Source: Pyruvatibacter mobilis (lineage in GTDB: Bacteria; Pseudomonadota; Alphaproteobacteria; CGMCC-115125). Taken from it: a stretch of 64,000 bases of DNA. The notes below the pieces were generated by a model. The model did not search any database. It had not been told where the DNA came from and saw only the letters and a list, made by a program, of their open reading frames with translations. The stretch is from assembly GCF_012848855.1 (NCBI RefSeq), contig NZ_CP051630.1:124001-188000 (forward strand). Direction: 5' to 3'. The translations under genes and the position numbers were made by a program. Positions 32,613-44,123 of the stretch are shown piece by piece (position 1 is the first letter of the stretch; each line of letters starts with the position of its first letter).

Positions 32613-34208
32613 TCAGGGAAAGGCTGCCTGGGCTGCCGCCTGAAGGACCATGCGCACCACAGCCGCCTGGTCGCCCGCGCCGAGCTTGGCCTTGATGGCT
32701 GCAAACTGGGTGCGCACGGTGGTGATGGCGATGCCATTCGCTTCGGCATAGTCGGCGAGTGCTGTGCCTCCGGCAAAGGCTGCGGCAAGGGCTGCTTCCT
32801 TTACGGTCAGTCCGTGCCACGTGATGAGGGCATTCTCGTCAATCGAGATGTCTTCGGCGGAAGGCAGTATCCGTAGCAGCACGACAGGTGGCACACCGCG
32901 CCCTTCGCTCTCCCGGTTGAGGCGCTCACCGCGCATGAGGCGCGGCGTGTCGCTGCCGGGCATGGCGAGGCGGATGGCGCGATGATTGTTCGTAGGCTTC
33001 GGGCTGAACAGGTCGTCCAGCGCACCGGATAGCGCGGTTTCATTCTCCTCGCCGTTGGCGGCCAGACGGCCGTTCCGGAACAGGATTGGCGAAGTGGCTT
33101 CGGCCATGGCGCGGGCGCGGCGGTTTGCCATCAGAATGTGCCGGCTCGAACTTATCAGCAGCATGGCGTCGGAGGCTTCCGTGAAGAGCATGGTCAGCCA
33201 GTCGCGCTCCACCTGATCCTGCGTCACCAGGGCCCCGTGCTTCAGTCGGCGCTGGATGAATGGCCAGACCCATTCCGGGCCGTGGGCGCGTGACCATTCG
33301 AAGATCTCGTCCACCCGCTCCCGGGTGTGAGGCTGGACGAATTCCTTGATCAGTCCCTGGTAGTCCGTAATCAGCTTGTCCGCGGTTGCCCGTTCGACCT
33401 GGGCTTGTTTTCCGGTCTGGCGGCGGATGAACTGGCCGATGCGTGCGAGGCATGCCGTGCTTTGTTGCGACAGGGGGGCGAGGCGCTGCCAAGTATCCGC
33501 CAGCCCATCCCACTCATACAGATTTACCTTACTGCCGGCCCCGCGCAGTTTTTCGGCCAGCATCATCGCGTCGTCATAGAGAACGTCGTTGACGTCGGCA
33601 TGGATTTCCATTTCCGGCATGCCGGACAGGTCAGCAAGGACGGGTGACGCCAGCGGATGACGCGGATCAGCCCCCTGCAGGTAGTCGAACGCCAGCGTCA
33701 TGATCAGTTCCACATCCGATGTGGAGCCGTTTGAGCGAATGTTGCTGACATAGGACCCGCCGGAAAACGTAAGGTCGACCAGCGGTGTGAGCGCAACGAA
33801 GCCTGCAGGCATGGGCCGCCCCTGGTCCCGCAGGGAGAGAAGGGCTGCAAGGGCAATGCCGGCGCCTGAGGTGTCGCCCATGAAAACGATCTTTGCCGGA
33901 TCGTGACCCTGTTCCAGGAGTGCCACATAGGTAGCGGCGACGTCTTCCACCGCGAGGGGAAACGGCTGCTCAGGTGCCAGCGCGTAGTCGAACAGCAGCA
34001 CGCGGGCACGGGCGTGGGTGGCGATCCGACCGGAGATGATCTCCTGCATGGGGCCGCGATTGAGCGCGAAGGTGCCGCCATAGATGTAGAGGACAATGCG
34101 CGCATCGGAGCGCGTGTCGGGCTGTGCGATCCAGATACCGGTCACCGGCAGCCCTTCAGCCGGTGACGTGACCGCTCCCAGATTGTCCAGGCCCCCCGCC
34201 TGCGTCAT
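32613..34208 (-). CDS. HSL-like pseudo-hydrolase fused to LuxR-type helix-turn-helix
   Basis: 531 residues in three parts. Residues about 20-265 align with hormone-sensitive-lipase esterases (FDYALAPEQPFPLAVED, ASPVLADLSGMPEM), but the active site is changed. The oxyanion motif HGGG is YGGT (43-46), the nucleophile motif GDSAGG is GDTSGAG with Thr at 113, and the catalytic-His position is Asp 238 (GLADTW). Only the Asp region NDVLYDD (207-213) looks normal. Residues about 335-450 resemble a PAS-like sensory linker. Residues 467-525 are a LuxR-type HTH (LTVKEAALAAAFAGG, then ITTVRTQFAAIKAKLG). A very strong AGGAGGAAGG site precedes the ATG. I infer a one-component regulator that binds an ester-like ligand without hydrolysing it. 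Confidence 0.85.
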   Translation of the reverse strand: MTQAGGLDNLGAVTSPAEGLPVTGIWIAQPDTRSDARIVLYIYGGTFALNRGPMQEIISGRIATHARARVLLFDYALAPEQPFPLAVEDVAATYVALLEQGHDPAKIVFMGDTSGAGIALAALLSLRDQGRPMPAGFVALTPLVDLTFSGGSYVSNIRSNGSTSDVELIMTLAFDYLQGADPRHPLASPVLADLSGMPEMEIHADVNDVLYDDAMMLAEKLRGAGSKVNLYEWDGLADTWQRLAPLSQQSTACLARIGQFIRRQTGKQAQVERATADKLITDYQGLIKEFVQPHTRERVDEIFEWSRAHGPEWVWPFIQRRLKHGALVTQDQVERDWLTMLFTEASDAMLLISSSRHILMANRRARAMAEATSPILFRNGRLAANGEENETALSGALDDLFSPKPTNNHRAIRLAMPGSDTPRLMRGERLNRESEGRGVPPVVLLRILPSAEDISIDENALITWHGLTVKEAALAAAFAGGTALADYAEANGIAITTVRTQFAAIKAKLGAGDQAAVVRMVLQAAAQAAFP

Positions 34209-34326
34209 CAGACCTTCCTCCTAGGAATTTCCGAAAGTCCGCAGCGGAGTTTAGGGCAGAAATCATCCGTGTGCTCATCAATTGTGATGACCAGTGATAG
34301 CCCTCTGATCAGATCGCAGGCAAAGA

Positions 34327-34367
34327 AAAACCCGCGGGGCGTGCGCTGGGCACATCCCGCGGGTTTT
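34327..34367. terminator. Intrinsic terminator between PagL-like and fusion-regulator genes
   Basis: Twelve-pair stem, AAAACCCGCGGG with CCCGCGGGTTTT, 17-base loop. The A-run becomes a T-run on the minus strand, so it terminates the PagL-like transcript. Confidence 0.85.
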
Positions 34368-34410
34368 GTTTGGCGTTTCTGGCCCGGTGGGGTTGGGCCG
34401 TAATGGCGTC

Positions 34411-34935
34411 TTAGAAGGCCATCGAATAGTGGAGGCCGGCGGCGTTCACGCCCGGATTGTCTTCCGAAATGCCGGCATTGGACAGGTGCCAGAAATAGGC
34501 GGAGATCATGCTGCCGTCGTCGAACTGCCAGCCGAACTCGATCTGCTCGCGGAATTCGAAGACCTGGCCCAGATCCTTGGAATTGCCCTCGCCATAGGCA
34601 CCGAAGCCCACCTGCAGGCGGGTCAGGAAATTGTCGGTGAGGAAGATGGAGCGCGAAAAGCCGACATGACCGTAGACCGCGCCGTCCGTGTTGACGAAGG
34701 CGCCGACCAGCGGACGGATTTCCCAGATGATGTTGTAGTCAGGGATGTAGCCGATATCGAAAACAGCGGAGGCTTCCTCAGAGCTGTCACCGACATCGAA
34801 GAAGCCCGCGCCGACATAAAGATGAGCCGGCTGCGAGGCGGCCAGTTCTTCGGCCTGCGCGGAAGTGGTGGCGCCAGCCACGAACGAGAATGCTGCGGCA
34901 GCCGCGACGGCCAGCCCGGTAAGAAGATGTTTCAC
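34411..34935 (-). CDS. PagL-like lipid A 3-O-deacylase (acyloxyacyl hydrolase)
   Basis: 174 residues: signal peptide (about 1-28, cleavage after AQA) then an eight-strand outer-membrane barrel. The C-terminal HLSNAGISEDNPGVN holds the His-Ser pair used for catalysis in PagL, and the protein ends in an aromatic residue (SMAF), the outer-membrane targeting signal. PagL removes the 3-O-linked acyl chain of lipid A. The start is GTG with an AGGGGAA site. It is monocistronic, closed by a terminator, and divergent from the nuclease gene. Confidence 0.88.
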   Translation of the reverse strand: MKHLLTGLAVAAAAAFSFVAGATTSAQAEELAASQPAHLYVGAGFFDVGDSSEEASAVFDIGYIPDYNIIWEIRPLVGAFVNTDGAVYGHVGFSRSIFLTDNFLTRLQVGFGAYGEGNSKDLGQVFEFREQIEFGWQFDDGSMISAYFWHLSNAGISEDNPGVNAAGLHYSMAF

Positions 34936-35070
34936 TTGATATTCCCCTGGTGCCGCCGCTCAATTGGGCGGAATCCATGTCAAACCCGGCGCAATAGTAG
35001 TGGCAAGCGTGGTCTGAGCGCAAATAACGAGCTTGTCAGGGCCTGTGCCTGGTTGGGGAAAGGAACAAAA

Positions 35071-35916
35071 ATGTTGCCCATGTGCCACAAGCGTAGTGGC
35101 AGCCTCGGCTTTGCAGTGCTTCTGGCGGGTGTGCTGGTTGTGCTTGCCGGGTGTGAGCAGGCCCATTCCACAAGCTGTGCTGTTCCCCCTCCTGATGCCG
35201 GCCGCATCTTCGAGGTGATTGAGGTCGTCGATGGAGACACGGTGGTGCTCGATGATCGCAGCGAAGTGCGGATGGTCGGGCTTCAGGCTCCCAAGCTACC
35301 GCTTGGCCGCCGCGGCTTCGAGAAATGGCCTTTGGCAGATGAGGCACGGGATGCGGCGGTGCAGCTGCTTGATGGTCAACGCGTGGTCCTCTGGTCGGGC
35401 GGCGCGGATATGGACCGGCATGGAAGGCGGCTGGCCCAGACCTATGTGCTGCAGCCCGATGGCGGACATCTTTGGTTCCAGCAGGAAATGCTCCGGCTGG
35501 GGCTGGCCCGTGTCTACAGTTTTCCAGACAACAGGGCCTGTCTTGATGAACTCCTGGCGGCGGAAGCCGAAGCGCGTGACTCGGGACAGGGCATGTGGGC
35601 GCTTGCCGCCTACCGCATCCTAGCCGCTGAAGATGAAGGGCAACTGGGGAACCGGGAGGGGTCCTATGAGCTTGTTCAGGGGCGGGTACGGGAGGCAACG
35701 CTGGTGCGTGGGCGGGCCTACCTCAATTTCGGCACGAATTACCGGGATGATTTCACCGCAACCATCGCCCCCCGTGACATGAAACGGTTTCGCGAGGCGG
35801 GTATTGACCCTGTGGCCTATGGAGGCCGCATTGTGCGGGTGCGCGGCTGGCTGCGGAATTTCAACGGTCCCAGCATTGATGTCACGCATCCCGAGCAGAT
35901 CGAGGTGCTTGAATGA
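35071..35916 (+). CDS. Thermonuclease-family (SNase-like) lipoprotein
   Basis: 281 residues. A lipobox (VVLAGCEQ) ends the signal peptide near residue 28, so it should be a lipid-anchored envelope protein. The SNase OB-fold follows: VVDGDTVVLDD, VRMVGLQAP (first catalytic Arg), LADEARDA (Glu) and DRHGRRLAQTYV (second Arg), all consistent with an active nuclease. A second OB-like segment (VQGRVREATLVRGRAYLNF) follows to the C-terminus. AAAGGA lies 8 bases before the ATG at 35071. It overlaps the M48 protease gene by four bases (ATGA). Confidence 0.88.
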   Translation: MLPMCHKRSGSLGFAVLLAGVLVVLAGCEQAHSTSCAVPPPDAGRIFEVIEVVDGDTVVLDDRSEVRMVGLQAPKLPLGRRGFEKWPLADEARDAAVQLLDGQRVVLWSGGADMDRHGRRLAQTYVLQPDGGHLWFQQEMLRLGLARVYSFPDNRACLDELLAAEAEARDSGQGMWALAAYRILAAEDEGQLGNREGSYELVQGRVREATLVRGRAYLNFGTNYRDDFTATIAPRDMKRFREAGIDPVAYGGRIVRVRGWLRNFNGPSIDVTHPEQIEVLE

Positions 35917-37373
35917 TTGCCGCTGTCTTCTCCCTGCCACTAGCCAAACGGTTCGCGCCGATGGTGGCAGGGCTGATTGCCCTCCTGGTCTTGGGACTCA
36001 TGCCGCCGGCGGCCCAGGCGCAGCTGTCGCAGCGCGAGAAGCAACAGGGTGCCAACGCGCATGAGCAGATCGTTGCGCAGTATGGCGGCGTCTATGATCA
36101 CCCGCAGGTCGGCCCTTACGTGGCGCGGATCACAGCGCGGATGGCGGCTGCATCCAACATGCCTAACGAGGAATTCCGGGTCACGGTGCTCAATAGTCCG
36201 GTGGTCAATGCGTTCGCGCTGCCCGGCGGTTATGTCTATGTCACCCGGGGCCTCGTTTCGCTGGCAAATTCCGAAGCTGAACTTGCGAGCGTCATCGGCC
36301 ACGAAATTGCGCATGTCACGGAGCGGCATGGACGCGGGCGGCAGAACCAGGCAATTGGCGCCACAATCCTTGGTGCCGTGCTCGGTCTTGCAGTAGGCAG
36401 CGATCTGGTGAACCAGATCTTCAATATCGGTGCATCCGGCTACCTGGCGGATTATTCCCGTGACCAGGAGAACGAGGCCGACAAGGTGGGGCTCGATATG
36501 CTCGTGCGTGCGGGCTATGACCCCTACTCGGCGCCGTCATTTCTTCAGTCGCTGGGCGATCAGAGCGCGCTTCACGCCAGATTGCAGGGCGCGCGGTATG
36601 ACCCCAACCGGGTGGACTGGCTTGCTTCGCATCCGGCGACCGGTCAGCGAGTGCGGGATACGCGGGCTCAGGCACAGGGAACAGGCATTCCGCCCGCCTC
36701 GCGGCGTACAGGCGAAGAGGCGCATTTTGCTGCCATCGACGGCATGCTCTATGGCGACGACCCAAAGGAAGGTTACGTACGCGGCCGTCGGTTCATCCAC
36801 CCGGAATTGCGCTTTGCCTTTGAGGTGCCGGAGGGCTTTCAGATGACGAACTCATCGAAGGCTGTGTCCGCGCGGCATTCGTCTGGTGCGCAACTTAAGT
36901 TCGATGGCGGTGCACGGCGTGGGGCGGCCACCATGGCTGTTTACCTGACCCGCGTGTGGGCACGGGACGCGCAATTGAAGGGCGTGGAATCCCTCACCAT
37001 CAACGGCATCCCTGCGGCCACCGGGGTGACGCGTGTGAAGGGAAAGGATGTGCGGCTGGTTGCCTATGACGCCGGGGATGGGGAGGGCGTCTATCGCTTT
37101 CTCATCGCCACGCCGCCGCGCGAAACCGCACGCATGGAAGCCGCGATCCGGGAGATGGTGTTGAGCTTCAGCCGGTTGTCAGCAAGTGAGGCGGCCTCCG
37201 CCAAACCATTCCTCGTCGAAACACGTAAAGTCCGCAGGGGCGATACGGTTGGAAGCCTGGCTTCGCTAATGGCCTTCGATACCGCCGCGGAGGAACGGTT
37301 CCGCGTGCTCAACGGTCTCAGCGGCACTGAAGGCGTTTTGCCGGGCCAGACAGTGAAGCTGGTGGTGGAGTAG
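35913..37373 (+). CDS. M48-family metalloprotease with C-terminal LysM-like segment
   Basis: 486 residues. Signal peptide to about residue 36 (cleavage after AQA). The zinc motif is GHEIAHV (129-135), with the third ligand Glu in QENEADKVG, so the protease looks active. The overall layout resembles the BepA/YfgC-type periplasmic proteases that control outer-membrane protein quality. The last 55 residues (VRRGDTVGSLASLM to LPGQTVKLVVE) look like a LysM peptidoglycan-binding unit. ATGA overlap with the nuclease lipoprotein implies translational coupling. It is convergent with rpoH, 20 bases away. Confidence 0.9.
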   Translation: MIAAVFSLPLAKRFAPMVAGLIALLVLGLMPPAAQAQLSQREKQQGANAHEQIVAQYGGVYDHPQVGPYVARITARMAAASNMPNEEFRVTVLNSPVVNAFALPGGYVYVTRGLVSLANSEAELASVIGHEIAHVTERHGRGRQNQAIGATILGAVLGLAVGSDLVNQIFNIGASGYLADYSRDQENEADKVGLDMLVRAGYDPYSAPSFLQSLGDQSALHARLQGARYDPNRVDWLASHPATGQRVRDTRAQAQGTGIPPASRRTGEEAHFAAIDGMLYGDDPKEGYVRGRRFIHPELRFAFEVPEGFQMTNSSKAVSARHSSGAQLKFDGGARRGAATMAVYLTRVWARDAQLKGVESLTINGIPAATGVTRVKGKDVRLVAYDAGDGEGVYRFLIATPPRETARMEAAIREMVLSFSRLSASEAASAKPFLVETRKVRRGDTVGSLASLMAFDTAAEERFRVLNGLSGTEGVLPGQTVKLVVE

Positions 37374-37393
37374 AACTACGTTCCCAAGCGGGA

Positions 37394-38290
37394 CTAATCG
37401 TCTTCCAGCATGCTTTCCATGTCGTCTGTTTCTTTCAGCAGGGCTGCGCGCAGCTTGTTGAGTGCCTGGTGCTCGACCTGGCGCACGCGCTCCTTCGATA
37501 TGCCCAGCTGCTCACCCAGGGCCTCCAGGGTTTGACCGTCCTCACTCAGGCGACGGCGCTTGATGATGAAGAGCTCACGCTCATTCAATGTCTCAAGCGC
37601 GCGCGCCAGCCAGCGGCGGCGCACTTCGGCGTCATGGGCTTCGCGAGTCTGATCCTCCGGGTCCGGACGGTCATCCGCGAGCATATCCTGCCATTCCATG
37701 GAGGCGCCTTCGCCGCCCTCCGCACCCGGCACCGTTGCGTTGAGCGAACGGTCCGACGCTGACAGGCGGGATTCCATGGCTTCCACGTCCCGTAGCGGAA
37801 CGCGTAGCTTGTCCGCGATGAAGTCGCGGCCCTCGGGGGTCATGCTGGCGCGACCGCCGTCGTTGATAAGGGCGCGCAGGCGGCGGAGGTTGAAGAAAAG
37901 GGACTTCTGGGCAGCGGTCGTGCCGGTGCGCACGATCGACCAGTTGCGCAGGATGTAGTCCTGAATCGAGGAGCGGATCCACCAGGAGGCATAGGTGGAG
38001 AACCGCACGCCTCGTTCCGGGTCGAAGCGCTGTGCGGCCTGCATCAGGCCGACATTGCCTTCCTGCACGAGGTCACCCATGGGCAGGCCGTAGACGCGGA
38101 ATTTTGCGGCCATGGCGATGACAAGGCGCATGTAGGCGGATGTCAGCTCATGCAGGGCGTCTTCGTCCTGGTGCTCGTGCCAGGCCCGCGCGAGATTTAA
38201 CTCGTGGTCAGCCTCCAGCAGCGGCGCTTTCATAGCCGTGCGGATGAACCTGCGGTCGGACCCCTGTGACGAAACGGCGGATGTGGCCAT
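37394..38290 (-). CDS. rpoH: RNA polymerase sigma-32 (heat shock) factor
   Basis: 298 residues. Region 2 is strongly conserved: GDLVQEGNVGLMQAAQRFDPERGVRF and STYASWWIRSSIQDYILRN. The RpoH box AAQKSLFFNLRRLR, which is diagnostic against RpoD, is present. Region 4 HTH is QTLEALGEQLGISKERVRQVE. The start at 38290 (MATSAVSS) has AGGGG upstream. It directs heat-shock and stress transcription. It lies downstream of carD on the same strand, separated by 318 bases holding the carD terminator. Confidence 0.95.
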   Translation of the reverse strand: MATSAVSSQGSDRRFIRTAMKAPLLEADHELNLARAWHEHQDEDALHELTSAYMRLVIAMAAKFRVYGLPMGDLVQEGNVGLMQAAQRFDPERGVRFSTYASWWIRSSIQDYILRNWSIVRTGTTAAQKSLFFNLRRLRALINDGGRASMTPEGRDFIADKLRVPLRDVEAMESRLSASDRSLNATVPGAEGGEGASMEWQDMLADDRPDPEDQTREAHDAEVRRRWLARALETLNERELFIIKRRRLSEDGQTLEALGEQLGISKERVRQVEHQALNKLRAALLKETDDMESMLEDD

Positions 38291-38608
38291 TGGTCTATGC
38301 CCCTGTGCACTCGTTGACTGTTTGGGCCATGGCGAGGTGGGGTGCCCTTTCGGGACGGCATCCGGCACCGGCCATAGCACTGTCTCTGCGGCATATACGG
38401 AGATGGGGCGTGTTGCGGATCAATCTTGCTTTGGCGCAAATCAGCCAAATGAGTTGCGGATTTGCATAGGAACTCAGACGAAAAATGCAGGTGCGAGCGG
38501 ATTGCAGGATCAGGCCCGGGTGTCTTGGTGAGCCTTGTCGTTCGGGCAAGAAAAACCCCGGCGCTCCAGAGGAGGCCGGGGTCTTTCCTTGGGACGGGGA
38601 GGGCGCTG
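38291..38608. other. Leader/promoter region of rpoH and carD terminator
   Basis: 318 bases without a gene between rpoH and carD, both on the minus strand. It holds the carD terminator at its right end; the rest is presumably the rpoH promoter and 5' leader. I cannot point to a confident -35/-10 pair. Confidence 0.5.
38551..38583 (-). terminator. Intrinsic terminator of carD
   Basis: Eight-pair stem (ACCCCGGC with GCCGGGGT) followed on the minus strand by a T-run (plus-strand AAAAA at 38551-38555), 26 bases after the carD stop. Confidence 0.75.
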
Positions 38609-39172
38609 TTACGCAGCCTTCTCCTCGTCTTCCTTCTCCGCCTTGTTGCGGCTCGGTGCCTTGGCAAGGACGCCTTCGATCTTGGTGATCGCTTCGTCGT
38701 CGGTGGATTTTTCGACGGCGGCGACTTCACGGGCCATGCGTTCCAGTGCCTGTTCATAGAGCTGACGCTCCGAATAGGACTGTTCCGGCTGCTTGTCGGA
38801 GCGATACAGGTCGCGCACCACTTCAGCAATGGCAATCAGGTCGCCGGAATTGATCTTGGCTTCGTATTCCTGCGCACGGCGGCTCCACATGGTGCGCTTC
38901 ACGCGCGCGCGTCCCTTGAGGGTCTTGAGCGCCTGCGCCACCACATCGTCGGCGGCAAGGCGGCGCATGCCGACAGATTCCACCTTGGTGATGGGCACGC
39001 GAAGGGTCATCTTTTCCTTCTCGAAGCTGATCACGAACAGCTCCAGCGCGTGACCGGCCACTTCCTGCTTCTCAATGCCGGTGATCTTGCCAACGCCATG
39101 GGCGGGGTAGACGATGAAATCATTCGCCTTGAATTCCGATTTCTTGGATGCAGTCTTCTTCTTAGCGGCCAT
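38609..39172 (-). CDS. carD: CarD-family transcription regulator
   Basis: 187 residues. The N-terminal RNA-polymerase-interacting Tudor-like domain is clear (DFIVYPAHGVGKITGIEKQ), followed by the helical C-terminal domain (VKRTMWSRRAQEYEAKINSGD) with the Trp that stabilises the open promoter complex. The ends are Lys/Ala-rich. It binds RNA polymerase beta and affects initiation at rRNA and other housekeeping promoters. The start at 39172 (MAAKKK) is preferred to an in-frame GTG at 39184. It is downstream of fdxA with an unusually long 520-base gap containing two hairpins. Confidence 0.93.
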   Translation of the reverse strand: MAAKKKTASKKSEFKANDFIVYPAHGVGKITGIEKQEVAGHALELFVISFEKEKMTLRVPITKVESVGMRRLAADDVVAQALKTLKGRARVKRTMWSRRAQEYEAKINSGDLIAIAEVVRDLYRSDKQPEQSYSERQLYEQALERMAREVAAVEKSTDDEAITKIEGVLAKAPSRNKAEKEDEEKAA

Positions 39173-39692
39173 GCTTCGTTCCACACTGCGCGGCGGCGCC
39201 GTACCGGCATTGTAATGCCGGCGGGCCCCGTCGCGGGGTCAATACAAATGGCTCAGGCGACGTCCGGAGCACGTCAGGTTGCCGCAACAAGGTCCCCTGC
39301 CGGGCCAGACGAGGTCTGGACCCAGCGGGCCAGGGTCAGGTGCGAACAGGACGGGCACCGGCTTCACATACGCGGGGTCTGGCAGGTCGACGATTTCCCG
39401 GCGGAGCAGGTTTGGCCCGGAGAAACGCCTGCTAAACGGCAATTCCGCGTCGAAGACAGTGATACGCCTTAAGCCGTGAGCCGGCAGCCTGAGGGCATAT
39501 CCGGCGCACGCGCAGGGTTATTTTCCCCACGGCAGTCCCACACCCTACCTTAAAAACGGGGAAAAATAAAGTCAGTGCGGGGACCTTCCGCCTGCGGAAG
39601 CCGCTTAAATCGCTGTCAGGACGCCGTTTTGGGGCCTCTGGCCATCACAAAGATGGTTAACAGAAGCCCGCTCCGAGGGAATCCGGGGCAGC
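39173..39692. other. 520-base gene-free region between carD and fdxA
   Basis: No convincing coding frame is seen. It holds two hairpins close to the carD start and an A-rich stretch at 39552-39570. Minus-strand promoter and leader of carD are expected here, and a small RNA is possible but unsupported. Confidence 0.45.
39204..39238 (-). promoter_or_regulatory. Paired hairpins in the carD 5' region
   Basis: CCGGCATT-GT-AATGCCGG (39204-39221) and CCCCG-TCG-CGGGG (39226-39238), 32 to 66 bases before the carD ATG. If inside the leader RNA they would form two adjacent stem-loops that could affect translation or mark upstream termination. Confidence 0.4.
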
Positions 39693-40031
39693 TCAATCAC
39701 CGTCGCCGGGGGCTTCGGAGAAATACTTCTCGAACTTGCCTTCTTCGGTCGCCAGGGCGTCGGCATTGGGCATCGCGTCCTTCTTGACCGTGATGTTCGG
39801 CCAGACCTCCGCATATTTGGCATTCACCTCGAGCCACTTCTCGAGCCCGCTTTCGGTATCGGGCTTGATGGCTTCTGCCGGGCATTCCGGCTCGCAAACG
39901 CCACAATCGATGCATTCATCCGGGTGGATGACCAGCATGTTCTCGCCCTCATAGAAGCAGTCGACCGGGCACACCTCCACGCAATCGGTGTATTTGCACT
40001 TAATGCAGAGGTCGTTGACGATATAGGTCAT
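39693..40031 (-). CDS. fdxA: Seven-iron ferredoxin
   Basis: 112 residues, cytoplasmic electron carrier with one 3Fe-4S and one 4Fe-4S cluster. The cluster Cys are in [17 protein letters not shown] and [15 protein letters not shown]. The remaining C-terminal half ([15 protein letters not shown]) is the usual FdxA tail. Length is typical. It lies in the conserved helicase-S4-fdxA-carD order on the minus strand. Confidence 0.95.
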   Translation of the reverse strand: MTYIVNDLCIKCKYTDCVEVCPVDCFYEGENMLVIHPDECIDCGVCEPECPAEAIKPDTESGLEKWLEVNAKYAEVWPNITVKKDAMPNADALATEEGKFEKYFSEAPGDGD

Positions 40032-40243
40032 TCGGCGGAGCTCCAGTTGGCCGACGCGGACGAGGGCGGATCCCCCTCAAACCGCCCGCGACAGCCCGGG
40101 TCGAGAATTGCGTGCGCTTATACGAACAGGTTGGCCCGCCTCGCAACCCCTTGTGGAGAAGGCAGGTTTTCACAGTTCCCGTATGGGTTTTGGGCAATGT
40201 GCTGCCTGCCTCACCCTGCGGTCCTTGGCGCGGATATCAGACG

Positions 40244-40666
40244 TCAGCCTTGTGATTTCAAGCGCCGGAGTCGGGCACGGTCGCGGCTATCGGGTGCGGC
40301 ATCAGGGCGCGGATTGTGGGCCGCGGACGCCTTACCTTCTTTAGGTGACGGTGGCGGGCTGTGATCCGCATAGAGGGTCGCCGCGATGGTCGCCGACCCG
40401 CGTTTCTCCACGAAGCCGGTTACTTCCACAACGCGAATACGGTCCCCCAGAGGGAAGGTGATCATGTCCCCCGCTTTCACCAGAAAGGCCGCTTTTGCCA
40501 CGCGGGTGCCGTTCACCCGTGCCTTGCCTGTTGCAACGAATTTCGCGGCCAGGGACCGGGTCTTGAAGAAGCGCGCACACCACATCCAGCGGTCAATGCG
40601 TTGCTTCTCGCCACCGGCCTCAGGCACGGCTTCGGGAAGGGGCAGAGAGCGCTTTTGCGCGGCCAA
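40244..40666 (-). CDS. S4-domain RNA-binding protein (Hsp15-like)
   Basis: 140 residues. The S4 domain spans RIDRWMWCARFFKTRSLAAKF to ARVNGTRVAKA (about 23-58), resembling heat-shock protein 15, which binds 50S subunits carrying stalled nascent chains. The C-terminal 40 residues are polar and disordered-looking. The start is TTG, six bases after the helicase stop, which strongly suggests translational coupling to the helicase. A role in ribosome rescue or rRNA binding is inferred from the family. Confidence 0.85.
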   Translation of the reverse strand: MAAQKRSLPLPEAVPEAGGEKQRIDRWMWCARFFKTRSLAAKFVATGKARVNGTRVAKAAFLVKAGDMITFPLGDRIRVVEVTGFVEKRGSATIAATLYADHSPPPSPKEGKASAAHNPRPDAAPDSRDRARLRRLKSQG

Positions 40667-40672
40667 GGGTGG

Positions 40673-43762
<3,090 letters not shown>

Positions 43763-44123
43763 GACGGCGCGCACCTTGGGTCTCGCCCACCTGATTGGCA
43801 AGGTGAATTCTGCGTTGTTTTCCAAGGGAGATCGGGCAGTCGATTTACGAAACGGACCAACCCGTGAACGAAGGGCGTCCGAATCACTGACATGCGCCTA
43901 TTCCCGGTTCGTTCACCGCTAGATGTTGCGGCTCCCGGGTGCGTGGGACGCCAGGGCCTGCACCTTGTGCGCATGCACCGGTGACCCTGCGTTAACGGGT
44001 TTTCGCGGGCCGTGAAGGCATTTGGGCGGGTGACCTTTCGCAAGACCCGAGTCTAGACTTGCTGTGAAACCGACAACAGCAAACGCCGAAGGCACAGACC
44101 CTTCGGCATCAGGGAGACGCATA
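43763..44123. other. Divergent intergenic region, helicase / acyl-CoA dehydrogenase
   Basis: 361 bases with no gene. It contains a 9-base inverted repeat, GTGAACGAA (43864-43872) and TTCGTTCAC (43908-43916), separated by 35 bases, which may be paired binding sites. Promoters for both genes must lie here; no certain hexamers seen. Confidence 0.45.

Noticed and set aside
39239-39442. 67-codon minus-strand frame in the carD-fdxA gap
   Set aside because: TTG start without a ribosome site, Pro-rich and unlike any family; noted only as gene-free region.
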